This document shows positions 8,494-17,245 of a stretch of 64,000 nucleotides of DNA, in pieces. The stretch lies in the NCBI GenBank assembly GCA_026389015.1, contig JAPLIR010000015.1, positions 62,001 to 126,000 of the forward strand, read 5' to 3'. This stretch comes from Candidatus Dependentiae bacterium (GTDB lineage: Bacteria > Babelota > Babeliae > Babelales > Vermiphilaceae). Under the pieces are notes generated by a model. That model was given only the letters and a program-made list of their open reading frames with translations. It was not told where the DNA came from and did no database searches. The number at the start of each line of letters is the position of its first letter. Position 1 is the stretch's first letter. The translations under genes and the position numbers were made by a program.

Positions 8494-9051
8494 TTAAGCT
8501 ACGTGTTGCTCTTGAGCTTTACCAAAACCGAACAAGCTTGCAACTTTATTGCCTAACGATTTAACTGAATCCCAAAAGCCGCCTTTTGAATTTTGGGCCA
8601 ATGTAGCATCGACTTCAGCTGCTTGTTGCCCTTTAACTGCCTTAAAATTCTGGAATTCTTCATAAGCACCATAACGGGTTAAGAAAAATTTAATAATTTT
8701 ACGAACATCTTCAAGTTGTTCATCAAGCGTTAAACGCGGATCGCTCACAAAAGGCATTATTTCTTGGTACCAATCAGCATGTTTTTTTTCTAATTCGGTT
8801 AAAGCAAGTTTATGGAGATAACGATAGGTCGCACGTTCTTTTTGTTGATCGCCTTCTTTTGCTTCTTGAATCTTTTGTGCAAGATTTGCATAGTACACTT
8901 TAAACTGTGCGCGCTCTTGCTCATTAGTAGTAACACGTTGAGTAAAATCATCGAAGTTTGCATCAATAAACGTAAGTTTTCTGTCTGCAGCATTCACTGC
9001 TACTACTGAAAGCAACACTATCGCGCTTATTACGTACTGTTTCTTCATCAT
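8494..9051 (-). CDS. Exported protein of unknown function (185 aa)
   Basis: Signal peptide MMKKQYVISAIVLLSVVAV with likely cleavage after VNA. The mature part is charged and mostly helical, with a conserved-looking core (VRKIIKFFLTRYGAYEEFQ) that was also duplicated downstream. The C-terminal part (GGFWDSVKSLGNKVASLFGF) could form an amphipathic helix binding membranes. AGGAGAGG precedes the two ATGs at 9051 and 9048; either may be used. It lies 37 bases downstream of dnaA on the same strand. No family is recognised; a periplasmic or secreted location is inferred. Confidence 0.8.
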   Translation of the reverse strand: MMKKQYVISAIVLLSVVAVNAADRKLTFIDANFDDFTQRVTTNEQERAQFKVYYANLAQKIQEAKEGDQQKERATYRYLHKLALTELEKKHADWYQEIMPFVSDPRLTLDEQLEDVRKIIKFFLTRYGAYEEFQNFKAVKGQQAAEVDATLAQNSKGGFWDSVKSLGNKVASLFGFGKAQEQHVA

Positions 9052-9087
9052 GGCCTCTCCTGATATAGGGGTAATAAATAAAAACTC

Positions 9088-10506
9088 TTATTTAATAATA
9101 TCCTGTTCTATACGCTGTAATTTTTGTGCAAATGCCTCATCGGATGCAACAAGCTTCTCTACTTTATCAATCGCATGCATCACCGTAGAATGATCACGAC
9201 CACCTAGATAAATACCAATATCACGTAATGACTTATCGGTCAACTTTTTCATAAAGAACATAGCAATTTGTCGCACAAATGCTAATTCTTTGTTGCGCCC
9301 CTTAGCTTGCAAATCAGCCAGAGAATAAGGGTAGTAAGCGTTAAGACGCTTTACGATACCATTAAAATCAAGCATTGGTTTTTTATAATCTTCTGGCAAT
9401 GATTTATTTAACACTCGATTGGCAAGTTCCAATGTCACCGGCTGTTTGGTTAACGAAGCAAATGCCATGACGCGCACTAATGCGCCTTCCAGTTCTCGGA
9501 TATTTGATATAACACGCGATGCAATAAAATGAGCAATTTCATCACTCACGGTGCCATCGCTCTGCTCAGCCTTCTTTTTTAAAATAGCTACTTTAGTTTC
9601 CAGACTTGGCATATACATATCGGTCACCAGGCCACAGGCCAAACGAGAACGTAGCCTTTCGGCTAACCCTTGAATATTTTGCGGAAACGTATCACTTGAA
9701 AAAACAATTTGTTTTTTTGCATCATAAAGTGCATTGAAGATATGAAAGAATGCTTCTTGTGTTTGCTCTTTATTGGAAATAAATTGAACATCGTCAATCA
9801 AAAGCACATCAATGTCTTTATATTTTGCTTGGAATTTGTACATCTTGTCAAAACGAATCGCGCTAATAAATTCATTCACAAACCGATCGGCTGTTTGATA
9901 GAGCACGGCAGCATTTTTATTACTTACTTTAATTTCGTTGCCAATGGCGTGCAACAAGTGAGTCTTACCTAGTCCTGATCCCCCGTAAATAAAGAGAGGA
10001 TTATATAGTCTGCCTGGATTTTCGGTCACCGCATGCGCAGCAGCATAGGCCAATGAGTTACTTGGGCCAACAATAAAGTTACTAAAAACATAACTACTAT
10101 TAATATGACTCGCATTTTTAGAACCCTGCACCTTGAGAGCAGTAGAGCTTCTCTTTTGTACTGCTGGCACCGTAGTCGCTGCCAAAAATGTTCCGCTCGC
10201 TGGCTGGGACTGATACGTCACTGTCACGGGCTCTCTTGCTACTTCTAATCCATCAATAAAGACTACTTTAAGAGAATCAATATTGAGCAAGCGACCCAAA
10301 TGCAATTGCATTAAGTTTGTATAGTTATTACGAATCCAATCCTTAACAAACGGATTAGGCGCCTTCAAATAAATAATTTTTTGAATAGCGTCCCACTTGC
10401 TTAAAGAAACAGCTTTGAACCAGGTCTCCACAATCCTGCTGCCCGCTTCTTCCCGCGCGATCGTTAAAAATTCATCCCAAATACCTGCTAACACGCTTTG
10501 ACTCAT
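9088..10506 (-). CDS. dnaA: Chromosomal replication initiator DnaA
   Basis: 472 residues, normal length. Domain I (about 1-80) includes the ETWF pattern. Domain III is an AAA+ ATPase with Walker A (GGSGLGKTH, about residue 175) and Walker B (VLLIDDVQF, about 233). Domain IV ends with the DnaA-box-binding signature GRDHSTVMHAI (about 435-445). It binds DnaA boxes and opens oriC. dnaN, gyrB or rpmH do not flank it, and I saw no cluster of TTATNCACA boxes in the 158-base upstream gap, so there is no evidence for an origin here. The ATG at 10506 has no clear ribosome-binding site. Confidence 0.97.
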   Translation of the reverse strand: MSQSVLAGIWDEFLTIAREEAGSRIVETWFKAVSLSKWDAIQKIIYLKAPNPFVKDWIRNNYTNLMQLHLGRLLNIDSLKVVFIDGLEVAREPVTVTYQSQPASGTFLAATTVPAVQKRSSTALKVQGSKNASHINSSYVFSNFIVGPSNSLAYAAAHAVTENPGRLYNPLFIYGGSGLGKTHLLHAIGNEIKVSNKNAAVLYQTADRFVNEFISAIRFDKMYKFQAKYKDIDVLLIDDVQFISNKEQTQEAFFHIFNALYDAKKQIVFSSDTFPQNIQGLAERLRSRLACGLVTDMYMPSLETKVAILKKKAEQSDGTVSDEIAHFIASRVISNIRELEGALVRVMAFASLTKQPVTLELANRVLNKSLPEDYKKPMLDFNGIVKRLNAYYPYSLADLQAKGRNKELAFVRQIAMFFMKKLTDKSLRDIGIYLGGRDHSTVMHAIDKVEKLVASDEAFAQKLQRIEQDIIK

Positions 10507-10664
10507 TCGTTAATGTACTTATTGTTATGGAGATAATCGCAAATAAAGCTCCACTATTACCTAGTAGAAGTCAGTTTTTATTCTTTATGTTTTTTGTTTA
10601 AGTATAGATAACTACTTTAACAAATGAAACCATACTAGAAAAGAACAAAAAAAAATAATGTTTT

Positions 10665-11864
10665 TTATGCAGTAGCGCTAGCATTAAAATAGGAAGCAAT
10701 TCCCTGACAGATTCCCTGGACAAGACGTTGTTGGTAGGATTTATCATTCAACAAAGATGCGTCATGCTCGTTGGACACAAAACCAAGCTCGACTAATACA
10801 GCAGGCATCTGCGTTCCCAATAACACCTGCGATACTTCATATTTCACTTTTCTATCAACAACGGTTGTACCATGAGTACGTGCCGCAGCAAGAATGGTTT
10901 TATGTGTCATAGTGGCACAAAGCTTACTTCGCGCAGAACGAATAACATCATAGTTGCTGACAAGCGCCGCATATGAATCGCTCATCGTGCTAAACACAGG
11001 ATGCAATAGTGTCGGATCACAACAAAATGTTTCTATGCCTTGGGCACTTTTGTTAACTGAAGCATTTGCATGAATAGAAAGAAATAACTCTGCCGATTGC
11101 CCCGAATTGGCAAGCGATGTCCGCCTATCAAGCGGCACAAAAAAATCAGCATCGCGTGTCATAATGACACGAAACCCCTTTTTTTTTAATTGATCAGCAA
11201 CCTGCCCCCCAACCGCCAAGGCTATATCTTTTTCCTTGAGGTTGAAGCAGCCTACCGCACCGTTATCGCTCCCACCATGGCCACAATCTATCACTACACT
11301 GTGTCTTTTTTTTGCCGATGCAGTATTTAAAACCGGCCGACAGCTTTTAGTGTTCAATTCTTTAAGCAATTCTTGATTGAAGAATCGAAACGTAACACCC
11401 TTTTGCAAACTAATCGAATCAAAAAGCTCGTACCGCATACCCACTTTTTTAGGATTATAACTCATTGAAATCTTTATACCGTTAGTTGGTGTTCCTAATT
11501 CTTCGATGCGCACTGAATATAAATCAGCTGCCGCACTGTTTAAATCTTTAATCATTTTTTTGACATCATCTGCTACCACTTGAACACTTGGCACTACAAA
11601 AACTAGCTCCTCGCGCTCTGGATTATTTTTTCTTGGCGACAGGTTATTAATAGTGGGAGCGTTAGAAAAATATAATACCAGTGAACCTAATTCAATAGAA
11701 CCAGCACATGACACTTTAGAGTTTGCGGCGACACCTCGATGATGAAACACTTTTTGCAACAGAATTTTTTTGTCCTGCAAAGCACCAAATGCACCAAAAG
11801 ACAGCAAAGCACCACTCAAAATTATGCCTAAACTGATTAACCCTACTATTCTGTTCTTCATCAT
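10665..11864 (-). CDS. N-acetylmuramoyl-L-alanine amidase (Amidase_3, AmiC/LytC type)
   Basis: 399 residues from the ATG at 11864, chosen for the AAAGGGGG just upstream; a GTG 33 bases earlier lies inside a repeat and is unlikely. Signal peptide at residues 1-28. Residues about 60-180 may be an AMIN-like domain. The C-terminal 210 residues are a zinc amidase: DCGHGG (His ligand), KEKDIAL (Glu ligand), SIHANAS (His ligand) and VELGFVSN (catalytic Glu). It cuts the bond between the stem peptide and muramic acid in peptidoglycan, in the periplasm, usually for cell separation. So the organism likely makes or remodels peptidoglycan, as rodA at 47.8 kb also suggests. Confidence 0.93.
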   Translation of the reverse strand: MMKNRIVGLISLGIILSGALLSFGAFGALQDKKILLQKVFHHRGVAANSKVSCAGSIELGSLVLYFSNAPTINNLSPRKNNPEREELVFVVPSVQVVADDVKKMIKDLNSAAADLYSVRIEELGTPTNGIKISMSYNPKKVGMRYELFDSISLQKGVTFRFFNQELLKELNTKSCRPVLNTASAKKRHSVVIDCGHGGSDNGAVGCFNLKEKDIALAVGGQVADQLKKKGFRVIMTRDADFFVPLDRRTSLANSGQSAELFLSIHANASVNKSAQGIETFCCDPTLLHPVFSTMSDSYAALVSNYDVIRSARSKLCATMTHKTILAAARTHGTTVVDRKVKYEVSQVLLGTQMPAVLVELGFVSNEHDASLLNDKSYQQRLVQGICQGIASYFNASATA

Positions 11865-11881
11865 ACCCCCTTTATTGTATC

Positions 11882-11979
11882 CCCCAGAAAACCCCACGTC
11901 TTTTCAAGACTGAGATAAATAAGCTAAAGCGCTTTTTCCAGGGTCCCCTAAACCACGACTTTAAAGCCGTGTGAAAGGC
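11882..11979 (+). repeat. 98-bp dispersed repeat, copy 1
   Basis: Starts CCCCAGAAAACCCCAC and ends near AAAGCCGTGTGA. The reverse complement of 48979-49076 matches about four bases in five. It fills the gap between the amidase and the C39-like peptidase gene and contains small hairpins. Confidence 0.85.
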
Positions 11980-11982
11980 TAA

Positions 11983-13044
11983 CTAACTCATTTCTTCCAC
12001 CAAATATGCCAAGCGACGAGACCGCTCCCATGCTTCTAAAAAATCTTTTATTCTATAGCGCCGCACTGTTTCACTGTCACTCTTGAATGCTGGGTCATGA
12101 ACAATAACTTCCCTTTTCTTTGAATCCCAACCAACAACAACCAGCAAATGCCCATTTCTATAAGGCAATGCACCTCCCTGAATAGGCCCCCGCACACTCA
12201 CCACCACCGGCATACCTCGTTTAAGCCGCTGGTGCAAGCGCCCAAATGAATTAAGACGCGCTGCAAAAAATAAGAACTCGCCATTACAACGTTCAAATGC
12301 ATGTGCCATATTTAAAGACCAACTGCCATAAATACCCAAGCCGTCATCAAAAGATTTTTGCGCAAAATCTAATGGATCAACCGGTTTTTTTAGTAAAAAA
12401 CTAGTGAGCATACTGCATGATGTTGGCGAACATATAGCATCATTTTTTGGATGATCTAAAGCAAACTGTGACATCATTGGAACATTGCGAATATGGACTG
12501 AAGATAATGACTTTAGCTGCTGGTCTATCACCTCTGGTTTAAAATTATTAAAATGAGTTAATGATACAGCGCAAGCCTTAAGTAACGGCAAACTCACTCC
12601 ATCATGCGCAACAACTTTTATACGGAACCCATCGGCCAAGGTACCTTCATCAACCTCTAATCGTACAAAGTCATACCCCGAAACACCATCTGACTTACTG
12701 GTATAAGAGCGTTGCACTGCCGCACCCCAATCAACCATCCGATGCCATGCGCCCCATCGTCCCGTCTGGGCATTGCGCACCTGTACCGCAAAAGAAAAAT
12801 ACCCTTTTTGGGGTCTCAGTGCATTCCATGAAAAAATCAATTGAGAAAATAATGGAACATTCTCTTTGAGAAAAAATACCTGCGATCTATTCGCATGAAC
12901 TCCTAGCTCAGATTCAGTAAAAATTCTGGAATAAAGCCAAGTCCACGCGTCTTTTTTGGTATTATCCTGTTTTTGGATGTTGTGCGCGCATGCCACATTA
13001 AAGAATAAGCCAAACCATAAATATCGTTGCAGTAGCATCTTCAT
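11983..13044 (-). CDS. Exported C39-like (papain-fold) cysteine peptidase
   Basis: 353 residues; signal peptide at about 1-20 (KMLLQRYLWFGLFFNVACA). Residues 30-180 look like a beta-rich accessory domain. From about 190 a peptidase C39-like domain is visible: VPMMSQF, catalytic Cys in ICSPTSCSM, His in NGHLLVVVGW and Asp in VHDPAF, the Cys-His-Asp order of the family. AAGGGAG precedes the ATG. The substrate is unknown; exported C39-like enzymes include peptide-cleaving and cross-link-cleaving types. It sits between an amidase and an NlpC/P60 gene, so a wall or secreted-protein target is plausible. Confidence 0.82.
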   Translation of the reverse strand: MKMLLQRYLWFGLFFNVACAHNIQKQDNTKKDAWTWLYSRIFTESELGVHANRSQVFFLKENVPLFSQLIFSWNALRPQKGYFSFAVQVRNAQTGRWGAWHRMVDWGAAVQRSYTSKSDGVSGYDFVRLEVDEGTLADGFRIKVVAHDGVSLPLLKACAVSLTHFNNFKPEVIDQQLKSLSSVHIRNVPMMSQFALDHPKNDAICSPTSCSMLTSFLLKKPVDPLDFAQKSFDDGLGIYGSWSLNMAHAFERCNGEFLFFAARLNSFGRLHQRLKRGMPVVVSVRGPIQGGALPYRNGHLLVVVGWDSKKREVIVHDPAFKSDSETVRRYRIKDFLEAWERSRRLAYLVEEMS

Positions 13045-13284
13045 GTATCACTCCCTTATTACAATTTCCATTTCCCCTTCTTATTTCCATGATACCGAGT
13101 ATCATCTATCAATATCAATATTTTTCTATGTGAATTAAAATAAGCCCGCTGGAGCAAAAAAATTTACATAGAAATAGTAATGCCCTAAGAATTTACTATG
13201 CAAATCTCTTTCAAATATGAGCCATTATAGATCATACTACTACATAAGTAACAAAAAACACTCCATAATATGAGGAATACGTTC

Positions 13285-14592
13285 ATGAAAAAATACCTCT
13301 ATGCCCATAAGCACCGTACAATGCTTTACTGTTTCTTGTTACTCCCGCTCAGCCTTTATGCCAATAACACCCATAAAGCCCTGGTGGCAGTACCAATAAT
13401 CGATTTAGTTGGTTCACCAATACAAGATCTTATTCCAAATGTATCTGAACCCAAAGCGTATAAAGCATTACCACTCTGTGGCGGTAACACTAATAAATTT
13501 CTAGCCTGTCCACGTATGCATCAGCTTCTTTTTAATGAAGTTGTTACTATTATTGAAGTTAAAAATAGTGAAGCATTAATACATATTCCTAATTTCTTTT
13601 ACATGGTCAATGGAAAAGCAACACCTCAACATGCATATTGGACCCCCAAAAAAAATCTGATTATGTTTAAAGAACTGGTCAAACAGGGCGTTGACCTAGA
13701 AAAAATCCCTAAATCACTCTCATTTCGAAAAAAAACAATACCAGTAGACCACAATACAGTAACCTTAATTATGCCTTATACGGACACGACACTACCCTAC
13801 ACTTTTTCTGCTGGCACGCGCTTTATAAAAGTGCAGGACCTGTCGACTAAGGAGGACCTGTCCGCCGAAGCTTTAGCGAAGGAGGAAGCCAACAACTCGC
13901 CAGACATAACACGCGTCTATGCATTCGATAAAAAGAGCATGTCTCACAAAGAACTAGCAATCCCAACCTCATTACTCGTCAGCAATGAAAACAAAGAACC
14001 AAAAGAAAAAATTAAACAATTTGTAGATCTCCTTAAACAATGGGCCCACCAAAAAAACGGTTTTATTCCCTATGTATGGGGCGGCTGTAGTTTTACCAAA
14101 ACCAACAATGGTGAATATGAAGAAATACAACAAAAAACAAGCACAAGCGTGACATCATATTTCACTCTATCCGACGATCAAGAAACGCCAAAATCTGGCA
14201 TGGATTGTTCCGGTCTCATTGGACGCGCTGCGCAAATCAGCGGCATCCCTTATTTTTTCAAAAATACCGCCACTGTTACAAGCCACCTCAAGCCATTACA
14301 CAAAAACGAAGTTTTAGAAGAAGGAGATATTATCTGGATCCCTGGGCACGTCATGATTGTGAGTAATATTGAGAAAAACATGCTTACTGAAGCACGCGCA
14401 CGCCTCAACAACTGCCATGGCAAAATACAAGAAATTGCACTCAACAAGATTTTTAAAGGAATTAACTCATACCAAGAACTGATAAAAGCATTTCATACTA
14501 AGCAACCGCTTTATCGCCTTGATCTGGCAGGAAATGTATTTGAAACAATCACCACCATGAAATTATTAAAAATGGACTCGGTTTGGCAGTAA
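13285..14592 (+). CDS. Exported NlpC/P60 cysteine peptidase with an in-frame palindromic repeat
   Basis: 435 residues from the ATG at 13285, seven bases after GAGGAA; the earlier ATG at 13270 lacks a site. Signal peptide to about residue 27. Residues 30-180 probably hold SH3-like wall-binding modules. The C-terminal 170 residues are an NlpC/P60 domain: catalytic Cys in MDCSGL, His in IPGHVMIV and a polar third residue further on. It cleaves stem peptides of peptidoglycan (D-Glu to diamino-acid bond in typical members). In the linker, codons about 191-202 (LSAEALAKEEA) are encoded by a 33-base repeat identical to one between two tRNA genes. Confidence 0.88.
   Translation: MKKYLYAHKHRTMLYCFLLLPLSLYANNTHKALVAVPIIDLVGSPIQDLIPNVSEPKAYKALPLCGGNTNKFLACPRMHQLLFNEVVTIIEVKNSEALIHIPNFFYMVNGKATPQHAYWTPKKNLIMFKELVKQGVDLEKIPKSLSFRKKTIPVDHNTVTLIMPYTDTTLPYTFSAGTRFIKVQDLSTKEDLSAEALAKEEANNSPDITRVYAFDKKSMSHKELAIPTSLLVSNENKEPKEKIKQFVDLLKQWAHQKNGFIPYVWGGCSFTKTNNGEYEEIQQKTSTSVTSYFTLSDDQETPKSGMDCSGLIGRAAQISGIPYFFKNTATVTSHLKPLHKNEVLEEGDIIWIPGHVMIVSNIEKNMLTEARARLNNCHGKIQEIALNKIFKGINSYQELIKAFHTKQPLYRLDLAGNVFETITTMKLLKMDSVWQ
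13857..13889 (+). repeat. Palindromic element, family B, in-frame copy
   Basis: 33 bases (CCTGTCCGCCGAAGCTTTAG, then CGAAGGAGGAAGC) identical to 20881-20913. Inside the NlpC/P60 gene it is read in frame without a stop. Just upstream, GGACCTGTC is also duplicated (13844 region), suggesting the insertion is slightly longer than the core. Confidence 0.85.
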
Positions 14593-14623
14593 TGAATCTA
14601 AAGAACTAAAGAAGGAGTTTTTT

Positions 14624-16366
14624 ATGAAGAATATGTTAAAAAAATATATGCTCGTTGCTGCAGCAACCCTAGCAGTAACTAACGTCAATCATATGATGGG
14701 GGCAACCCAAACCGCTGCTCAAAAAGCTGCTGCCGCCAAAACCGCTGCTGCCACAACAAAAGCAAAATCAGCAACAAGCACAGCAACAACCGCAGCTAAA
14801 GCTAAGGCCGCCGCAACATTAAAAGCAGCAACATTACCAGCAAAAGCCACTGCCAAAGATAAAGCAAAAGCTGCCGCAGACGCACAAGCTGCCGCCGATG
14901 CTCAGGCAGCCGCAGACGCACAAGCTGCCAAAGCAGCTGCCGATGCAAAAGCCGCAGCCAATGCAGCAGCAGCCCAAGCAGCTGCGGATGCAAAAGCTGC
15001 TCAAGAAGCAGCCGCTCAAGCAGCAAACCAAGCCGCACTGGCAAAAACTAAAGCCGATGCAGCAGCAGCCCAACAAGCCATCGATGAAGCAAAAGCTCAA
15101 CAAGCTGCCGCGTTAGCAGCCCAACAAGCTGCTGCTGCTCAACAAACTGCAGTAGCCCAAGCCATTGCTCAAGCGACAAAGGAAGCATCAGAAGCGGCAG
15201 AAAAGGCTCTTGCTGATCTTAAAGCAGCAGTTCAAAAAGCAGCAGAGGATCAAAAAGCAGCGGTAGCTAAAGCCGTTGCAGAAGCCCAAGCAATCGCCGA
15301 CGCTAAAGCAGCTCAAGCAAAAAAAGATGCCGAAGATGCAAAAGCTGCAGCTGTCCAAGAAGCAAACCAAAAAGCAATAGCCGACAGGGCCGCCGCTGAC
15401 GCTCAAGCAGCTGCCGAAAAAGCGATAGCCGATAAAGCTGCTGCTGACAAAGCAATAGCTGATAAAGCCGCAGCCGATGAAGCAGCTCGTATAGCTGAAC
15501 AGGCTCGTCTTGCAGCAGTTGCAGCACAAGCAGCAGCTGACAAAGCGATAGCTAATCAAGCGATAGCTGACAAAGCAGCGGCAGACAAAGTAGCGACTGA
15601 CGCTCAAGCAGCCGCAGACAAAGCCATAGCTGACAAAGCAATAGCTGATCAAATTGTAATCGAAAACGATCTTCTTACACGAGTCAACACGGTAACGAAA
15701 AATCTAACCGACAAAATAACACAGTTTAATGGGTGGGAAAATCAGATTTCAGGATGGATAACTGAATTAAGTGGATACCAGTCTCCATTCCCTAATCAGA
15801 CGAAAAAAACCCTCGCTTCTCAAAAATCTGATTATGATTCACAGATTAATACACTCAACAATTACAAGAAAGATTTAGAGTTATTTAAAGGTACGCAAGC
15901 AGGATTTACTTCAAAAACAGCACTGCCAACGCGACAAGATTGGGTATGGCAAGTAAACGAAAGACTCTCAACAATAGAAAAGACGCCTCAACTTTCTCAA
16001 CAAACGCAAAACATAACCCAAGCATGGTTTGATAGTGAGAAAAAGAAGATTGCTGATGGTGTCAATTCATACTTAAATGTGGTCCGCCAAGCAAAGACCA
16101 CCGCTCAAGACTTAATAGGAAGAATTAATTATCAGCATGACAGTCCCGGGCAACTTTTCACCGCTCCTAATGCAGAAGCAAAGCGTGATACATTATTGGC
16201 TGATCTCAATCAGTTTATCGGTGATCCTTTACCAACGAAAGCCTTAAATTTATATAATGAAATTAATGAAGTAAGCAGACCAGATGCCAACTCACCATTA
16301 CATATAACTTATCCTATAGGACTTTTTAAAACAATGTCAGATCTATATAATCAAACCCCACAATAA
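14624..16366 (+). CDS. Exported Ala-rich coiled-coil protein
   Basis: 580 residues. Signal peptide at 1-25. Residues 28-345 are about half Ala with Lys, Asp and Gln (ADAQAAADAQAA, then IADKAAADKAIADKAAAD), a long single helix or coiled coil of the kind seen in the TolA stalk. Residues 346-580 are a separate, more mixed domain with several Trp (NGWENQISGWITEL) and no recognised family. GAAGGAG sits before the ATG. It lies 31 bases downstream of the NlpC/P60 gene, so the two may be co-transcribed. A periplasm-spanning or surface stalk is inferred; TolA proper has an N-terminal membrane anchor and a short C-terminal domain, so this is not called TolA. Confidence 0.8.
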   Translation: MKNMLKKYMLVAAATLAVTNVNHMMGATQTAAQKAAAAKTAAATTKAKSATSTATTAAKAKAAATLKAATLPAKATAKDKAKAAADAQAAADAQAAADAQAAKAAADAKAAANAAAAQAAADAKAAQEAAAQAANQAALAKTKADAAAAQQAIDEAKAQQAAALAAQQAAAAQQTAVAQAIAQATKEASEAAEKALADLKAAVQKAAEDQKAAVAKAVAEAQAIADAKAAQAKKDAEDAKAAAVQEANQKAIADRAAADAQAAAEKAIADKAAADKAIADKAAADEAARIAEQARLAAVAAQAAADKAIANQAIADKAAADKVATDAQAAADKAIADKAIADQIVIENDLLTRVNTVTKNLTDKITQFNGWENQISGWITELSGYQSPFPNQTKKTLASQKSDYDSQINTLNNYKKDLELFKGTQAGFTSKTALPTRQDWVWQVNERLSTIEKTPQLSQQTQNITQAWFDSEKKKIADGVNSYLNVVRQAKTTAQDLIGRINYQHDSPGQLFTAPNAEAKRDTLLADLNQFIGDPLPTKALNLYNEINEVSRPDANSPLHITYPIGLFKTMSDLYNQTPQ

Positions 16367-16378
16367 ATTAACGTAAAA

Positions 16379-16407
16379 TAATGTGCCATATATTCTATAT
16401 GGCACAT
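16379..16407. terminator. Terminator between convergent genes
   Basis: AATGTGCCATAT and its complement pair around a 5-base loop. The minus-strand side is followed by ATTTTACG, so it best serves pssA, possibly both genes. Confidence 0.65.
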
Positions 16408-16468
16408 TATAAAAACGAGAAACAGTTATTTAGTTGTTTACCAAAAAATCAGTACTTATTTTTTTAAA

Positions 16469-17245
16469 TTATTGAACATTTACCATGTTTAAAAAACCGG
16501 TTATGACATTGAATACTATATTCCCTAGAACATAGGCCAATGCAATTAAGAAAAGGACTGGATATCCAGCATAAGCTAACAAAAGACAACCTAACCCAAA
16601 GAATGCTACCAATAGATATGATTTGGCGCCGTGCAGATTTAATTGTTTTGGTGATAAGAACTTCCATGCAGAAAGTTTTAACACGGACAACACCAGCACC
16701 ATGCCAAACAATCCTTCATGAGAAACCAGCAAAGAAAGTGGGCTCTGCGCAATCCATACCGATGCAATAACAACCGTTGCTAGAAAAGAAGCGGCAAGCG
16801 TTGTGGGCAGCCCAACAAAATGACGCTGAGCATTCATGTGTAATGCATTAAATTTAGCAAGCCTATACAAGCCAGCACACAAATAAACACCAACAACGAG
16901 TAAACCAAATGGCCCGTAGTCAGCAAGGCGCCAAGTGTACATTAAAATAGCTGGCGCAAAACAAAAAGAGGTTGCATCGCACAGCGAATCAAGCTCCATG
17001 CCAATATCACTGCATGACCCAAACGCTCGAGCTAACCTACCATCCCAAAAATCCATGCATGCGGCTAACAAAATGCAATAGGCAGCAAAAGTAAAATTAT
17101 GACTGATAGTATGAATTACCGACAGTAATCCAAAAAATGCGTTTAAAAAACTAAAGAAAAAGGGAATGATAAATAATTTTTGTTTAATTTTTTGTTTACC
17201 AGATTTGCGCCATGTTTTTAGTAAAGAAAAAGCCATTATTGCCAC
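16469..17245 (-). CDS. pssA: CDP-diacylglycerol-serine O-phosphatidyltransferase
   Basis: 258 residues with about six to eight membrane segments. The CDP-alcohol phosphatidyltransferase signature (D-G-x2-A-R-x8-G-x3-D-x3-D) is complete: WDGRLARAFGSCSDIGMELD at about residues 66-85, then SLCD. It joins CDP-diacylglycerol and serine into phosphatidylserine in the inner membrane. It overlaps the upstream psd gene by 10 bases, so the two steps to phosphatidylethanolamine are translated together. An alternative start is the ATG three codons in. Confidence 0.93.
   Translation of the reverse strand: MAIMAFSLLKTWRKSGKQKIKQKLFIIPFFFSFLNAFFGLLSVIHTISHNFTFAAYCILLAACMDFWDGRLARAFGSCSDIGMELDSLCDATSFCFAPAILMYTWRLADYGPFGLLVVGVYLCAGLYRLAKFNALHMNAQRHFVGLPTTLAASFLATVVIASVWIAQSPLSLLVSHEGLFGMVLVLSVLKLSAWKFLSPKQLNLHGAKSYLLVAFFGLGCLLLAYAGYPVLFLIALAYVLGNIVFNVITGFLNMVNVQ

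Noticed and set aside
10507-10664. Replication origin upstream of dnaA
   Set aside because: No cluster of DnaA boxes (TTATNCACA-like) is visible; only an ordinary AT-rich gap.
14802-15652. Several minus-strand frames opposite the Ala-rich coiled-coil gene
   Set aside because: They arise from the skewed Ala codons of the plus strand; the predicted products are Leu/Arg- or Cys-rich without any domain.
14624-16366. TolA
   Set aside because: It has a cleavable signal peptide and a large C-terminal domain, not an N-terminal anchor with a small domain, and there are no tolQ, tolR, tolB or pal neighbours.
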